Notes: generated from the sequence alone by a model not told the origin. 64,000 nt of DNA from Gnetum montanum (GCA_015680685.1 MNCI01001838.1:198483-262482); one strand, 5' to 3'. Positions 21,991-33,236 are shown, counted from the stretch's first letter. Translations and numbers: made by a program.

Positions 21991-23337
21991 CGTGCATTGC
22001 CTAGTTCTATAACCAGTTGTGCCAAACCTGTAATTAACACTCTAAATGAAATACCTATAGCATCTTTTAGTACAACACACGTAATAGAATGGTATGATGA
22101 TGTAAAAGTGTATCTTCTAAGAGGCAGACCTCCACAACACTTGACAAATGCTCAAAAGGATGCCGTACAAAAACGTTCCCGCCAGTACACATTAATAGGA
22201 GACACCTTGTGTCTTAAATCATATGAAGGTATCCTACTAATGTGCGTTAGTAGCATTGATGATCAAAAGATCGTAGAAAAAATCCACAAAGGACTTTGTG
22301 GAGGACACATAGCACCTAAAGTAATGGCAATAAAGATTAGGTGCTTAGGTTACTATTGGCCACACATGGAATACGATTGCGTCTCCAAGGTCAGAACATG
22401 TGACATTTGCCAAAAGCATGGTAATCTAATACATGTACCACCCAATGAATTTCATACCACACAAATCACATGGCCATTCCAAAAATGGGGTTTAGACTTA
22501 ATTGGACCAATAATGCCATCATCTTCATCAAGCCATAGCTTCATTATCACTGCAACTGAATATTTCACAAAGTGGGTGGAAGTTATTCCTCTTAGGAAGA
22601 CCACGTCAAAACACATTTGCACCTTCATAATGGAAAATATCGTGACTCGTTTTGGTATTCCAATGACCATCGTTACCGACAATGGGCCACAATTTAGCAA
22701 CATAGATACCAAAAGCTTTTGTGAAAGTTTGGGCATTAAACACGCATTTTCATCACCTTACTACCCACAGAGCAATGGTCAAGTAGAAGCTACAAACAAA
22801 ACTGTCATCATGGTGCTCAAAAAGATGCTAAATCAGAGCAAGAAACAATCGCATGAACAATTAGTCTATGCATTGTGGGCTTATATAACGACACATCGAA
22901 CCTCCACAGGTAAAACTCCATATAGTCTTGTATACGGATCTGAAGCTGTTTTACCTTTAGAATTGCAGGTTCTTTCATTGCAGATAACTCTCTCCAGTCT
23001 CCTCAATGACAGTCAAAACAATGAACTACGCATCACTAACCTTGACTTGGTAGAGGAGGAATGTGTACGAACACTTGATTAAATTGAATGGTTCCAAAAA
23101 TAATAGAGGCAAAGGCACAAGCATGATCTTCATAAACACCCAATCAAAGAAGGAGATCTAGTCCTTAAGGCCACCAGAGAACATCCAGATAAATTCTCAG
23201 CCAACTGGGAAGGGCCTTACCTAGTCACCAAGGCATACAACAATGGAGCATTCAAACTTTCTAACATGGACAGAAACGAGTTCGCCAATCCTACAAACCA
23301 CTTGTACTTGAAAAGGTACTATGTCAGACAAACTTGA
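21853..23337 (+). pseudogene. A integrase, core intact, C-terminus with stops
   Basis: A 409-codon open frame (21853-23082) starts inside the second RNase H and covers most of integrase. Zinc ligands are His145, His152, Cys183 and Cys186 (IHKG, GGH, CDIC). Catalytic residues are Asp215 (LDLIGPI), Asp276 (TDNGPQF) and Glu312 (QVEATN), giving exact DD35E spacing. The C-terminal domain continues in frame to 23337 (WEGPYLVTKAY, LYLKRYY) after three stops at 23080-23110. It is the best preserved protein in the window and would insert the cDNA. Confidence 0.93.
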
Positions 23338-23346
23338 GGTACGTCA

Positions 23347-24215
23347 TAGTGTTGGCATCATGACTTAATACTAATACCAAAGAATAGTCCTAGCATCATG
23401 ACTTAAAAATGATACCACAAAGTAGTCCTGGCATCATGACTTAAAACTGATACCACAAATAGTCCTAACATCATGACTTAAAACTGATACCATAGAATAG
23501 TCCTAGCATCATGACTTAAAACTGATACCATAGAGTAGTCCTGGCAGCATGACTTAAAACTGATACCACAAAGTAGTCCTGGCATCATGACTTAAAACTA
23601 ATACCATAGAATAGCCCTGGCATCATGACTTAATACTAATACCACAGAATAGTCCTAGCATCATGACTTAAAACTGATACCACAGAATAGTCCTGGCATC
23701 ATGACTTAAAACTAATACCATAGAATAGCCCTGGCATCATGACTTAATACTAATACCAAAGAATAGTCCTAGCATCATGACTTAAAACTAATACCACAGA
23801 ATAGTCCTAGCATCATGACTTAAAACTAATACCACAGAATAGTCCTGGCATCATGACTTAAAACTGATACCATAGAGTAGTCCTGGCAGCATGACTTAAA
23901 ACTGATACCACAAAATAGTCCTGGCATCATGACTTAAAATTGATACCATAGAATAGTCCTGGCATCATGACTTAAAACTGATACCACAAATAGTCCTAAC
24001 ATCATGACTTAAAACTGATACCATAGAATAGTCCTAGCATCATGACTTAAAACTGATACCACAGAATAGTCCTGGCATCATGACTTAAAATTGATACCAC
24101 AGAATAGTCCTAACATCATGACTTAACACTAATACCACAGAATAGTCCTGGCATCATGACTTAAAACTGATACCACAGAATAGTCCTGCCATCATGACTT
24201 AAAACTAATACCATA
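23347..24215 (+). repeat. 38-bp tandem array in A 3' untranslated region
   Basis: About 23 copies of a 38-bp unit with the core GCATCATGACTTAAAACTG and then ATACCACAGAATAGTCCTG. Variants recur in groups: units with TAATACTAATACC, a shortened ACAAATAGTCC form followed by AACATC, and GGCAGC units each occur at least twice in similar order, showing multi-unit duplications. Tandem arrays just after integrase are known in Tat/Ogre elements and can seed satellites. There are no spacers, so it is not CRISPR-like. Confidence 0.95.
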
Positions 24216-25655
24216 AAGTTCTGTCTGGTATGATACTAAATTACTACATCTGTCTGCCATGACATGAAACTAGCATCCAGAGTCCACTAAGACTATAAAC
24301 TAGTTTACCTCTTCATAGTCTGCTATGACTATAAACTAGCAATGCACCATCCACCACGATGCTAAATTGGTACAGTCCAAGGGGTTATGACATGAAACTA
24401 ATCCACAACGGTCCACTAAGACTATAAACTGGTGACATCATCGATGACTAGGCAAAACTTGAAAAGATGTGTCGCTACAATCAGCTGTTCATGTTCCACA
24501 AAGACTTGTTGCATGATTCATCTCATGGGCCCTAATGAAACTGATGTTGTTCATGATTCTGTCTACTTTGAAAATTGCACATGGTAACTCCATCTCCTTG
24601 TTTAAAGTGTTTAGCTGATTGTTTCATTTGTGGTTTTCTTGTCTTCTTGGAGTTGTGTTTGCAGGATGACACTTCTGAGGCATTCGTGCATAGATGCACT
24701 TCATCATAACGACAAGGTATCACATTTTTTCCTGATGCACGTAACTGGGTTAATCAATCTATTCATGAGTACATTCCCAACTCCTGATGCATCCCCTATT
24801 TCCCCCATCATGCCCCAATTATCCTACTCAGTTATACCCCCAGATGCATTCCACTTAGCTCAACACTCTTGATACACTGTTGCACACTGTAACTCCCTAA
24901 GCAGTCGCAATGCAAAACATAGTACACAATGCATGACATAAAATTCAAGTGCTCAAACACGAGCATAGCACTAAAAGAAAGCTCTTTCAAAAAGACCAAA
25001 AATAAAAGAAAAAGAAAGACAAAGAAAGGAAAAAAAATAAAAGAAAATAAGAAACAAACAAGAGAAATAAAACAAAGAAAAAAGGAAAAAAAAAACAAAA
25101 AGATCAAAGAGCAAAATGCATGAAAAAGGTCTTCATGACCCCGTCGACATCACAAACCATGGATTGTTGACTCTTCTCATACAAGCCCCAGGCGAGAAGG
25201 TAATTGTTTTGAAAAATAGTTACACTCATGTCTCAAAGAGACCATGTTGCACATCATAGCGTGGCTTTGGTTATTTACAATGGGCCCCGCAAATACTCTA
25301 TAAGAGTCTTGTTTCTCCAAAGAACGCACCTCCTATGTCTTGGTTCTAAGTTTGCTGAAAACCCGACTGTTGACAAGGACCAATGACATAACTTGTTCAC
25401 GAGAGAGCATTCCTCTCCCACAAATTCCAACAATAATTTTCACCCTTGACCAACTCCTGGCTTCCCTGGTTACAACTGATTCCCTTGCATCTTGAACCAC
25501 ATTTCCTCAATCCCATGTACTTTTGAAAATGGTGCGATGATATCCAGCCAAGGGTTGATGGTTAATGTTTGGTACTTGGTCGTTCATGGTGTTTTGCACT
25601 TCTTTGTCAACGCCTCTCGAGTGGATTCCTCCAGACATCAACAAAGAGGGACCAA
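24216..25655 (+). other. A 3' noncoding region with A-rich tract
   Basis: 24216-24450 holds diverged relatives of the array (GACTATAAACTAG, CCACTAAGACTATAAACT). 24971-25105 is an almost pure A/G tract of AAAGAAAGA type. The end, AACAAAGAGGGACCAA at 25640-25655, is the probable polypurine tract before the 3' LTR. The short open frames here lack any recognisable protein. Confidence 0.7.
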
Positions 25656-26178
25656 TGAAACACCACTAATTTTGGCCTAACACTTTGAAACAAGAACAAC
25701 TCAAGCCCTTTCAAGAATTCAGGAGGCAAAATTTGACTGAGGCATGAAACTCAAATCCAGGTTTCTCAAGCCAGCTTGATCACACTATTAAGCTAGCTTG
25801 CCCTCAGCATGAGCAGCTCCAACAGTTTCAAAATCAAATAAAAAGTGGTCCAAATCTGAGGGTGCAACCCATCCTCAAGAGCTATTGATGTCCACTCCAA
25901 GTCTCAGCATTCAATAGTCCAAATTTTAAGCCAAACTACATAGTTTTTTGCATGTCACGCTGGGCAGTCATGCTAGGTGTGACCACAGTGTGACCAACTT
26001 TCAAAGCCTTAAAATAGCCTCAAAATGGTCTGATTTTGAAGGGACAAGTCACTCTCAAGGTCCATTAATGATTTTTCCAAGTTTCAACCTCCAAAACTTC
26101 ATATTTCAGCTCCAAAATGCTCATTTTTGCCACTAATGCCCAAGTCACACTGGCAGCGTGAGTCCAGCATGATCAACT

Positions 26179-26385
26179 TTTAGAAAATTCCAGAAAATTC
26201 TAAAAAATTCTAGAAAATTCTTAGCATCAAAAAATTTTAGAAAATTCCAGAAAATTTCAGAAAATTCTCAGCATCAAAAAATTTTAGAAAATTCCAAAAA
26301 AATCTCAGCGTTAACAACTCCCAGAAAATTCCAGAAAATGGTAGAAAATTCTCAGCTTCTAGAAAATTCCAGAAAACTTAGGGAC
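26179..26385 (+). promoter_or_regulatory. Heat-shock-element-like arrays in A 3' LTR
   Basis: The same two-base-spaced GAA/TTC pentamers as in the 5' LTR, in at least four runs, for example TAGAAAATTCCAGAAAATTC near 26181-26200 and TTCTAGAAAATTCCAGAAAA near 26358-26377. The arrays have been kept in both LTRs while neighbouring bases differ. Confidence 0.6.
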
Positions 26386-26546
26386 AAAGAAGTTTCAAGC
26401 AAGATGGGTCGAATTTTCCTTATACATTTCATTGTAAATCTTCATTTGTGGGATAGTCAAGCCCTCATGTCTAAATTAAATGTACTTTCATGGGCTTGAA
26501 TACCCATAAATTATAAAATGCAATGTACCTGGTCAAGAATGTAGCT

Positions 26547-26682
26547 TGCCAACACACATCCAACTCTCGCCAACACCCATCCAACTTGTGCACAACTATC
26601 CGACACAAATCCAACTCGTGCACAACTATCCAACACACATCCAACTCTTGCCAACACGCATCCAACCCGAGCACAACTATCC
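26547..26682 (+). repeat. Expanded 30-bp repeats in A 3' LTR
   Basis: Repeats of CAACACACATCCAACTC alternating with GTGCACAACTATC-type segments, about twice the span seen in the 5' LTR (14503-14565). The difference arose after insertion or by uneven strand transfer. Confidence 0.8.
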
Positions 26683-26771
26683 ATTGGACACATGTCACTA
26701 GATCTTCTTTCCTCTCATCTTCCAACCGTTGATTCCATTCTTGAATTTTGTGCCTGAGCCCGGCCCAACCC

Positions 26772-26779
26772 TATAAATA
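26772..26779 (+). promoter_or_regulatory. TATA box of A 3' LTR
   Basis: TATAAATA in the same context as 14655-14662. If active it would drive transcription outward toward B's LTR. Confidence 0.65.
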
Positions 26780-27412
26780 CCCTATCAATTCACATAAACC
26801 TGGAGGCAAAAAAATTGTAGATTGGCAATTTTGAGAGAGGACAGAATCTACAATCTTTGGGCACTCGGCATAACTGACTGTTGACATCCAAGCATTTCTC
26901 ACATTCATCACATCACATCATCACATTATCACATTACATCATCCCAAGGCTAGGTGTTCGACCTGCCATCTACACGCAGCTACGCTTTGACCGGTGCACA
27001 TCTTTTCTAAGCAATACATTATTTTCGTTTTGCCAACCAAATATTATTTTCATTTTCTATTTTATGTTCTATTTTTACGTTTTGTTTACATTTTTGCTTA
27101 CATTCAGTTTACGTTTAGTTTAGTTTACATTTTGTTTACGCCTTACGTTTACATTTACGTCTTACGGCTCATGTTTACATTTTACCCACATTTACACATT
27201 TTAAGACATCGTTTATGATAACCCCAGTGCTAGTCGTAGCTTATGTTTGGGGAAGTCCTTGGTTGATTTGCATGCAGACCATCCAAGGTACTCTGCCTTC
27301 GTTTACTTTTCCAGCTTGCCCTCGGGCGAAGGTAGGGTCAGTTGTGGCTGCCCGACGATCTTGCGATGTCTGTTTCCCTTCCAGTCTCACACCGACAATT
27401 TAGGTTAGTACA

Positions 27413-27417
27413 CCTGA
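27413..27417. repeat. Target-site duplication of A, right copy (CCTGA)
   Basis: CCTGA follows the 3' LTR immediately and matches 13636-13640. Confidence 0.95.
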
Positions 27418-27428
27418 CAATGGTGCCA
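27413..27428 (-). other. B primer-binding site, tRNA-Asp type, split by A
   Basis: The minus strand reads TGGCACCATTGTCAGG next to the B LTR end. It matches the complement of tRNA-Asp (TGGCGCCGTTGCCGGGG, from memory) except for four G-to-A or C-to-T changes. Element A inserted inside it; the remainder of the site resumes at 13635. Confidence 0.8.
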
Positions 27429-27429
27429 A

Positions 27430-28285
27430 TGATAAGTAGTTAAGGTATCCTACGTCCAACCATACAAATCATGAAACATTCACGTGTAATCTAGTCAAAT
27501 TCCACAGACTTTATAGTTTCCATTACACTAGTCTTCTAAGAAGTGAACCTTGTCCTAAGGTCATTCATTATGTTCCCAATTACACTAGTAATGTACAAAG
27601 GTATGGTTAAGTGTAATCGAGGCATATGATTTTTATTTTTCTATGTTTTCTTTTCTTTGGTGCTTAGAGTAGAGAGATGAAATAATTTAACAACTAATCT
27701 AATTTAACCACTTAACTAGTCTCTAACTAATCCTAATATAAGCATCCAATCCCACATTCTGTACATGTCTTGAACCCATATATCCAGTGCTAGGTTACCA
27801 AGCACAATGCTACTAGGTGCACCAAGCAATAACATTGATGGGATCACCAAGCAAATATGTGTTTACACAAGAAGTGATCATACTTATGTACTTAATGTAT
27901 TTAGCTTAATTAATTAACTAATCACTTAAAGTCTAATTTATCTTAATTAATTGCATATTTCATGAGAACAATAAATGCATAAATAAATCATTAATCTATT
28001 CTAAGTGCTACAAGGTTTGATTAAAAGGCTCATCTTTATTATTGTATACACTAGTGTGGTTCAAGTATAACAGTGCTTGAATAAAGATCCATACACTTTC
28101 TGAATCCTACTATGGGCACTCAAAGAAATATTCCAACTTTCAAATGGACAAATTACAAGAGCTCTACTACTACTATGACTTCTCCTCCTCATAAACATGG
28201 CTAGGAGCTTGTATTTATAGTTTGTGCTATAATACTACATTGACAAGGCCCCATAGACGTAGCAAATGCTATGTCAACATGACCA
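27430..28285 (-). repeat. B 5' LTR, cut short at its U3 end
   Basis: It aligns with 1710-2619 from the TGATAAG/TGAGTGG end to the segment GTAGCAAATGCTATGTC. The match stops near 28285, about 75 bp short of the U3 start seen in the other copy. The GGCCCC-motif part of U3 is therefore missing here. Confidence 0.85.
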
Positions 28286-29019
28286 TAGAGCTAATTGCAT
28301 TGGTTAATCCTTTTTGATGGCTCTATAAATTGATTCTACTTCAATTAGCTCTATAAATTGATTCTACTTCAACCATAGAATTTTATAAATACTATAATTG
28401 AAGTAAATGGCTCTATAAATTGATTCTACTTCAATTAGCTTTGAGAAATTATAGTATTTATAAAATTCTAAAATTAGCTTCGTATGATCCCATGTGATAC
28501 ATAAGCTATTTTATGAAGTGGGTTCATAGAATTAGAATCCAATTATATGAAATAAAACTAAATGGTTCTACTTGCCATGTCATTATTTAAGAAAGAGAGC
28601 TCAAAGGAAGCTTTTCTCACATAACCAAAAAGTGGTTTTACAAAAAAATGCATAAATAACTCTAACGTGCTAGCTCTTTTAAGAAAGATGACTTTATAAA
28701 ACCAAAAATTAGTTCTACAATGTGTGTACTTTTTGGCTCTACCAGGTTAGCTCTAATGTGGCATAATTTTGTAGAACCAAGAAGTGATATACCAAAGGAT
28801 TTCATAAATAATAAGATTCTATGAGATGTGTTAGAAGCTATTGAGAAAAGCTAAATGTTCACTTTTTGCTTTACCATGTCAAAAATGTTAGTAAGATTTC
28901 TAGAATCAAAATTGGATTCTGCAAAGGAAAGTGAAAAATTGATTCTACAAGCCACATCATCATGATGCATGGAAATAAGTTTGTATGTAGAACCAATGTT
29001 TGACCCTACATGTAATTTC
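28286..29019. repeat. Repeat-rich noncoding segment
   Basis: Three direct copies of a 27-28 bp unit (GGCTCTATAAATTGATTC, then TACTTCAATTA) at 28319-28437 surround an inverted repeat. Further on, diverged motifs of the type TTCTACTTGCCATGTCATT, TTTTTGGCTCTACCAGGTT and TTTTTGCTTTACCATGTC recur to about 28960. No protein is recognisable. It could be a miniature inverted-repeat element or an old satellite fragment. Confidence 0.5.
28376..28470. repeat. Perfect 24-bp inverted repeat
   Basis: 28376-28399 (TAGAATTTTATAAATACTAT, then AATT) is the exact reverse complement of 28447-28470, with a 47-bp loop that contains one of the direct-repeat units. The pair would form a strong hairpin. Confidence 0.9.
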
Positions 29020-29620
29020 ACTTTTACCTCATGTCAGTCTTGTAAAGTGGACATTCCAATAGTTGTATTTCCATTATCCATACTTGAAGCATTGAATCTT
29101 AGATGAGTTTCTGCCTTGGTCCTTGCTTTTATTACCTTGTTCCTTTTTGGCTTTTCCCATCTTATTATCCTTCTCTATATTTTTGTCATGGTTTTCATCC
29201 TTGTCAGAATTAGAATTGGATCCCTTATCCTTCCTATTGGAAGTTTGCTTGCTTCTATTATCAGATCTACTTAATTTCTTTTTTACTTTAACTGCTAAAT
29301 CATAGTCCCCATTAAGAGTTTGTGGCTCATAAAAAATAACTGCTATTGATATGCCATTTTGAAACATTCTAGAAAGATTGAAACCTATTCATACTTCTCC
29401 TAGCTCACTTTATCTTGATGGAACAAATCACAAAATTTGATGTAGAATTCATTGACATCCTTATCATCTTGCCCTGGAATTTCAACTTCATGATGGTCTC
29501 TTGTCTCACGAGCATGTACATCACACATAACTTACAACCACATTTTAACTTGCACACATAAGCATGAAAAAACTTCACAATCCCCACATAAAGACTACTA
29601 GTAATTACCAAGCATTCCAA
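29020..29620 (-). pseudogene. Gypsy gag relic with decayed zinc knuckle
   Basis: The minus strand gives an end-of-core-gag motif (DVNEFYIKFCDLFHQDK-type, near 29410-29450), then a lysine- and serine-rich basic tail (29074-29280). The relic ends in IQCFKYG, a stop, and WKYNYWNV, a CCHC knuckle with two Cys and the His lost. No LTR or pol of the same element is seen. It is not part of B or D and was probably present before the surrounding insertions. 29621-29929 shows nothing recognisable. Confidence 0.6.
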
Positions 29621-30434
29621 CTAAAAGTTGTCCATGTTAATCAACCTCAAATGAGAATGCACATGAAAAATCACATTAATGATTCATATTACAATACTTA
29701 GCACTTTTTCCTACCTTCTAAATCATGTAGAACTACGTAATGCATTTTATAGGTTCTATTGGCATGTACCATAATGTCATCATGACTCTCTAAATTACCA
29801 TAGCCTAGCTTAATGCATGCATGCTTGCCCACACCTCATTTTCAAAATCTCAACATTCATGTCATGTAGTTTTAACTAGCCATCACAAAACCAACATAAA
29901 AAGATCCAAATTCTAAATCCAAAACAACATTAAATCTTATCCCATGGCTAGTCCACAATTATTCTTGGAATTCAAAATTTTGGGTGAAATAAAAGGAAAA
30001 AAATACATCCCAAAGGAGACATGGTGATGGAGTTCTGAAGTGTAACATGCTATCCAAAATAAGAAAAAATTCTTTAAGGAATGACAAAAAAGTAATAGCC
30101 AAGAAACAAGGTTAATATAAAAAATGACAAAGAATGAGGCAGTCATAGTAGTAGTCAAAGCCAAACATAAGGCCTTGGCTAGCTTTTATAAGAAATTGGA
30201 AACAAAGGAAGAAGAAAAATCATTTATAAATTAGCAAAAATTAAAAATAATAAATGTAAGGGCATTAATCATGTTAAATGCATAAAGGAAGTAGATGAAA
30301 ACATTTTGGTAAAAGACAATGAAATTTTGGACATGTGAAAAATTTATTTTCATGAATTATTAAACAAATAATTCTCAAGAGAAGACATCCAAGAAGAAGA
30401 ACCAAATTTTGGTTTGGATAATAAACTTTTCTTA

Positions 30435-31227
30435 GTGTAGGAACAACTCTTCTAAGCCCCTTTTTGTCCCTACAAGTAGTTAATTGCAGGTTTGGGAAGT
30501 TGAGAAGATATCTTAGATCTCAGAGAGATGTCTTTCCTAGGAGCTAAGCATGCATAGGAGACATTCCATTTGCAGAGGCAAGGTCTTGTTTTCTCAAGAG
30601 TTTTCTTTGGGAAGACATATTGGAAAGAAGAAAACATCTTTGGGGAGATATCTATTCCTTGCATTAGATATCTTGTCTTAGCAGGAGACATTTTGTACAA
30701 GCAAAAGATGTCTTGCCAAGCCTATAGACATCCCATACAACTAAGAAAAGTTTTTAGTTGTTAGTTCCAAGTTAGTAAACAATTGAGAATCTCCAAGCTA
30801 GTCAAAGAAAGGTTTCCCTAACGTTCTTGTCCTGTAATTAATAAATATTATTTTTTGTTTTCATGTTTTATGACATGGAGAGTGAATGCATGAGAGTTGG
30901 AAGAGATATTGCATGAGTGTTGTATGCATCTCTATGGCCAATTTTGTATTTTTTTCATTGTAATTCTTATTTGAGTTTAGATCTTTATCTTGTGTGTGTA
31001 GGAGAGATCTAGTTTAATTTTTCCTTATATTAAGGATGATCATTATGTGATTGTAGAGCCTAATGCTCTACAATATCATTGAGTGTATGAGCAATGTTTA
31101 TGGGTTGTGAAACTGATGTGCTTGTGATCTTCTTTTGAATTAATAGAAGATAGCTAATTTTCTCATTTTCTAGCAATTGAATTATCTTGCAAAATAGAGT
31201 GACCTTGCTCCATTCCTTCTCTAAGTG
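30435..31227. mobile_element. Insertion inside the LINE, possible solo LTR or small element
   Basis: LINE coding similarity stops after FGLDN near 30425 and resumes with KMKNEKVVLPDN at about 31237. The inserted DNA starts TGTAGGAACAAC and has no protein. 30500-30750 holds repeated GAGAT(A/G)TCT and GGAGACATT motifs on both strands. Similar CTTAG and CTAAG pentamers flank the two junctions, but exact ends are unclear. A solo LTR of an unknown family is one reading. Confidence 0.45.
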
Positions 31228-33200
31228 AAGATAGGATTATCAAAAATGAAAAATGAAAAAGTTGTTTTACCAGATAACATTGCTATAGAAGCTTTGAAAG
31301 CATTTGGAGATATAGGAGTTACTTGGCTACCATAATTATTTAACAAAATCTTGAAGGATGGAGAAATGCTTAATAATTGAAGAAAAGGCTTTGTTATTCC
31401 TATTTACCAAAATAAAGGAGATGTATAAAATTTTGAAAACTATAGAGGGATTAAGGTAATGAGCCATACTATGAAACTTTAGGAGAGAGTCATAGATCAG
31501 CATCTTAGACTTGAACTAATAGTATCAGAAAATCAATTTGGATTTATGCTAGGGAGATTTACCATAGAGGCTATTTTTTATATATATAATAACTAATGGA
31601 GAAATTCATAAAACATTGAAAAAATCTACATATTATCTTCAATGATTTGAAAAAATCATATGACAAATTTCCTAGAGATATTATTTGGTGAGCCTTATGG
31701 AGAAAAAAGTCCTTGATAAATATATTAAAGTGATTCAAGGCATATATGAAGCAACTACTACTAAAATTGGAATAACTTGTAAAATGACATTTGATTTTTC
31801 AATCATAGCAGGTCTACATCAAAGGTATGTAATTAGCTTGTACTTATTTGTCATTATTATGGATGAATTAACAAAGGAAATANGCTTGTACTTATTTGTC
31901 ATTATTATGGATGAATTAACAAAGGANTATTTACCAAAATAAAGGAGATGTATAAAATTTTGAAAACTATAGAGGGATTAAGGTAATGAGCCATACTATG
32001 AAACTTTAGGAGAGAGTCATAGATCAGCATCTTAGACTTGAACTAATAGTATCAGAAAATCAATTTGGATTTATGCTAGGGAGATTTACCATAGAGGCTA
32101 TTTTTTATATATATAATAACTAATGGAGAAATTCATAAAACATTGAAAAAATCTACATATTATCTTCAATGATTTGAAAAAATCATATGACAAATTTCCT
32201 AGAGATATTATTTGGTGAGCCTTATGGAGAAAAAAGTCCTTGATAAATATATTAAAGTGATTCAAGGCATATATGAAGCAACTACTACTAAAATTGGAAT
32301 AACTTGTAAAATGACATTTGATTTTTCAATCATAGCAGGTCTACATCAAAGGTATGTAATTATCTTGTACTTATTTGTCATTATTATGGATGAATTAACA
32401 AAGGAAATATAAGATCAAATCCTTTAGTGTGTGCTATTTCTAGATGATATTGTATTGGTGAATACAACTTAAGAAAATATTACTACCAAAATAAAAAAGC
32501 GGAAACATGCTCTAGAATGAAAAGGCCTAACAATTAGTAGAAGATAGAATATATGGAATGCAATTTTAATAACAACATAAATAATGGTGAAATAGAAGTA
32601 ACAATTCAAGGTAAAAAAGTTCCTTATTACAAATAGTTTCACTACTTAGGATTAATCCTCTAATCAAATGGTAAAATTGATGAAACCATCAAAAATATCA
32701 TTGAGGTAGGATGGTCAAAATGGAGCCAAGTTAGTGGTGTTCTATGTGATAACAAAATACCAATAAAATCAAAGGGGAAAATATTATAGGATAGTAATTA
32801 GGCTTGCTATCTTATATGATGTTGAATATTATGTAGTACAAAAGAGGCATGAATAAAAAATGAGTGTGGTAGAAATGTGAATGCTTCGATGAATGTTGAA
32901 TGTTACTAGAAGATATAAACTACATAATACAAACATCACAAGACAACTTGAAATGGCTTTTATTTCAGATAAGCTATAAGAATAGTAGCTTAAATGGTTT
33001 TGACATGTGCACAGAAGATCAGACAATAAGTCTATAAACAAAGGTTGCTACATCACTATTCCAAGAGAGCCACTAAAAGGAAGACCAAAGAAGACATGGA
33101 AAAAAATGACTGAAGATTATTTCAAGAAACTATAAATAAACAATGATTTAGCTCTTAATAGAGGCAAATGACAAAAAAGAACTCATGGAGCTAACCTCAT
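31228..33200 (+). pseudogene. RTE LINE reverse transcriptase and C-terminal domain
   Basis: Motifs in order: PIYQNKGDV, NYRGIKVMSHTMKL, NQFGFMLGRFT, FNDLKKSYDK, GLHQRYV, YLFVIIMDELTKEI, then the catalytic region VLFLDDIVLVN (FLDD, near 32430-32455). These are followed by HYLGLIL, GWSKWSQVSGVLCDNKIP and a C-terminal segment to about 33190. It is broken by stops and partly repeated by the assembly (31928-32409). Confidence 0.8.
31883..32409. other. Assembly duplication between single Ns in the LINE
   Basis: 31928-32409 repeats 31401-31882 over 482 bp with one visible difference. Between them lie N (31883), a 43-bp third copy of the end of the block (31884-31926) and N (31927). Two near-identical copies inside a decayed gene, joined by single Ns, are best explained as unmerged contigs. 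Confidence 0.85.
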
Positions 33201-33219
33201 TTTATTGGGATAGGGCTAA

Positions 33220-33236
33220 GATGATGATGATGATGA
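33220..33236 (+). repeat. (GAT)n tail of the LINE
   Basis: Five GAT units follow GGGATAGGGCTAA. RTE elements commonly end with such short tandem tails instead of poly(A). 33238-33338 between here and element D shows nothing else. Confidence 0.8.

Larger units (their letters stand above)
13641..27412 (+). mobile_element. Element A: complete Tat-lineage gypsy retrotransposon
   Basis: Both LTRs (TG...CA), a perfect 5-bp target duplication and a tRNA-Asn-type primer site define the element exactly. Order: 5' LTR, gag, protease region, noncoding spacer with short repeats, RT, RNase H, a second RNase H of the type carried by Tat elements, integrase, 38-bp tandem array, 3' noncoding region, 3' LTR. 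The YVDD motif and the second RNase H mark it as Tat (Ogre/Retand relatives). About 6% difference over the first 165 bp of the two LTRs, judged by eye, makes it the youngest datable insertion here. It still has several stops and one frameshift in pol. Confidence 0.93.
25656..27412 (+). repeat. A 3' LTR
   Basis: 1,757 bp, starting TGAAACACCAC and ending TTAGTACA like the 5' LTR. It is longer because of expanded 30-bp repeats (26547-26682) and slightly longer pentamer arrays. TATA is at 26772-26779. The target duplication CCTGA follows directly. Confidence 0.93.
1710..28285 (-). mobile_element. Element B: Athila-like LTR retrotransposon, split by element A
   Basis: B lies on the minus strand. 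Its 5' LTR is at 27430-28285, its primer-binding site at 27413-27428, gag, pol and an extra ORF run from 13635 down to 2620, and its 3' LTR is at 1710-2619. The 13.8 kb element A separates the primer site from the leader. Without A, B would be about 12.8 kb. The tRNA-Asp-type primer site, the FMDD form of the RT motif and an ORF downstream of pol point to the Athila side of the OTA (Ogre/Tat/Athila) gypsy group. B lacks a protease region and all its reading frames carry stops. The left flank of the 3' LTR ends GCTAA; a matching duplication on the right is not secure because the 5' LTR is cut short there. Confidence 0.85.

Noticed and set aside
23347-24215. CRISPR-like array
   Set aside because: Units are contiguous with no unique spacers; the context is a retrotransposon 3' UTR in a plant genome.
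24971-25105. Basic lysine-rich open frame (24929-25123)
   Set aside because: It is a translation of a low-complexity A/G tract in A's 3' noncoding region.
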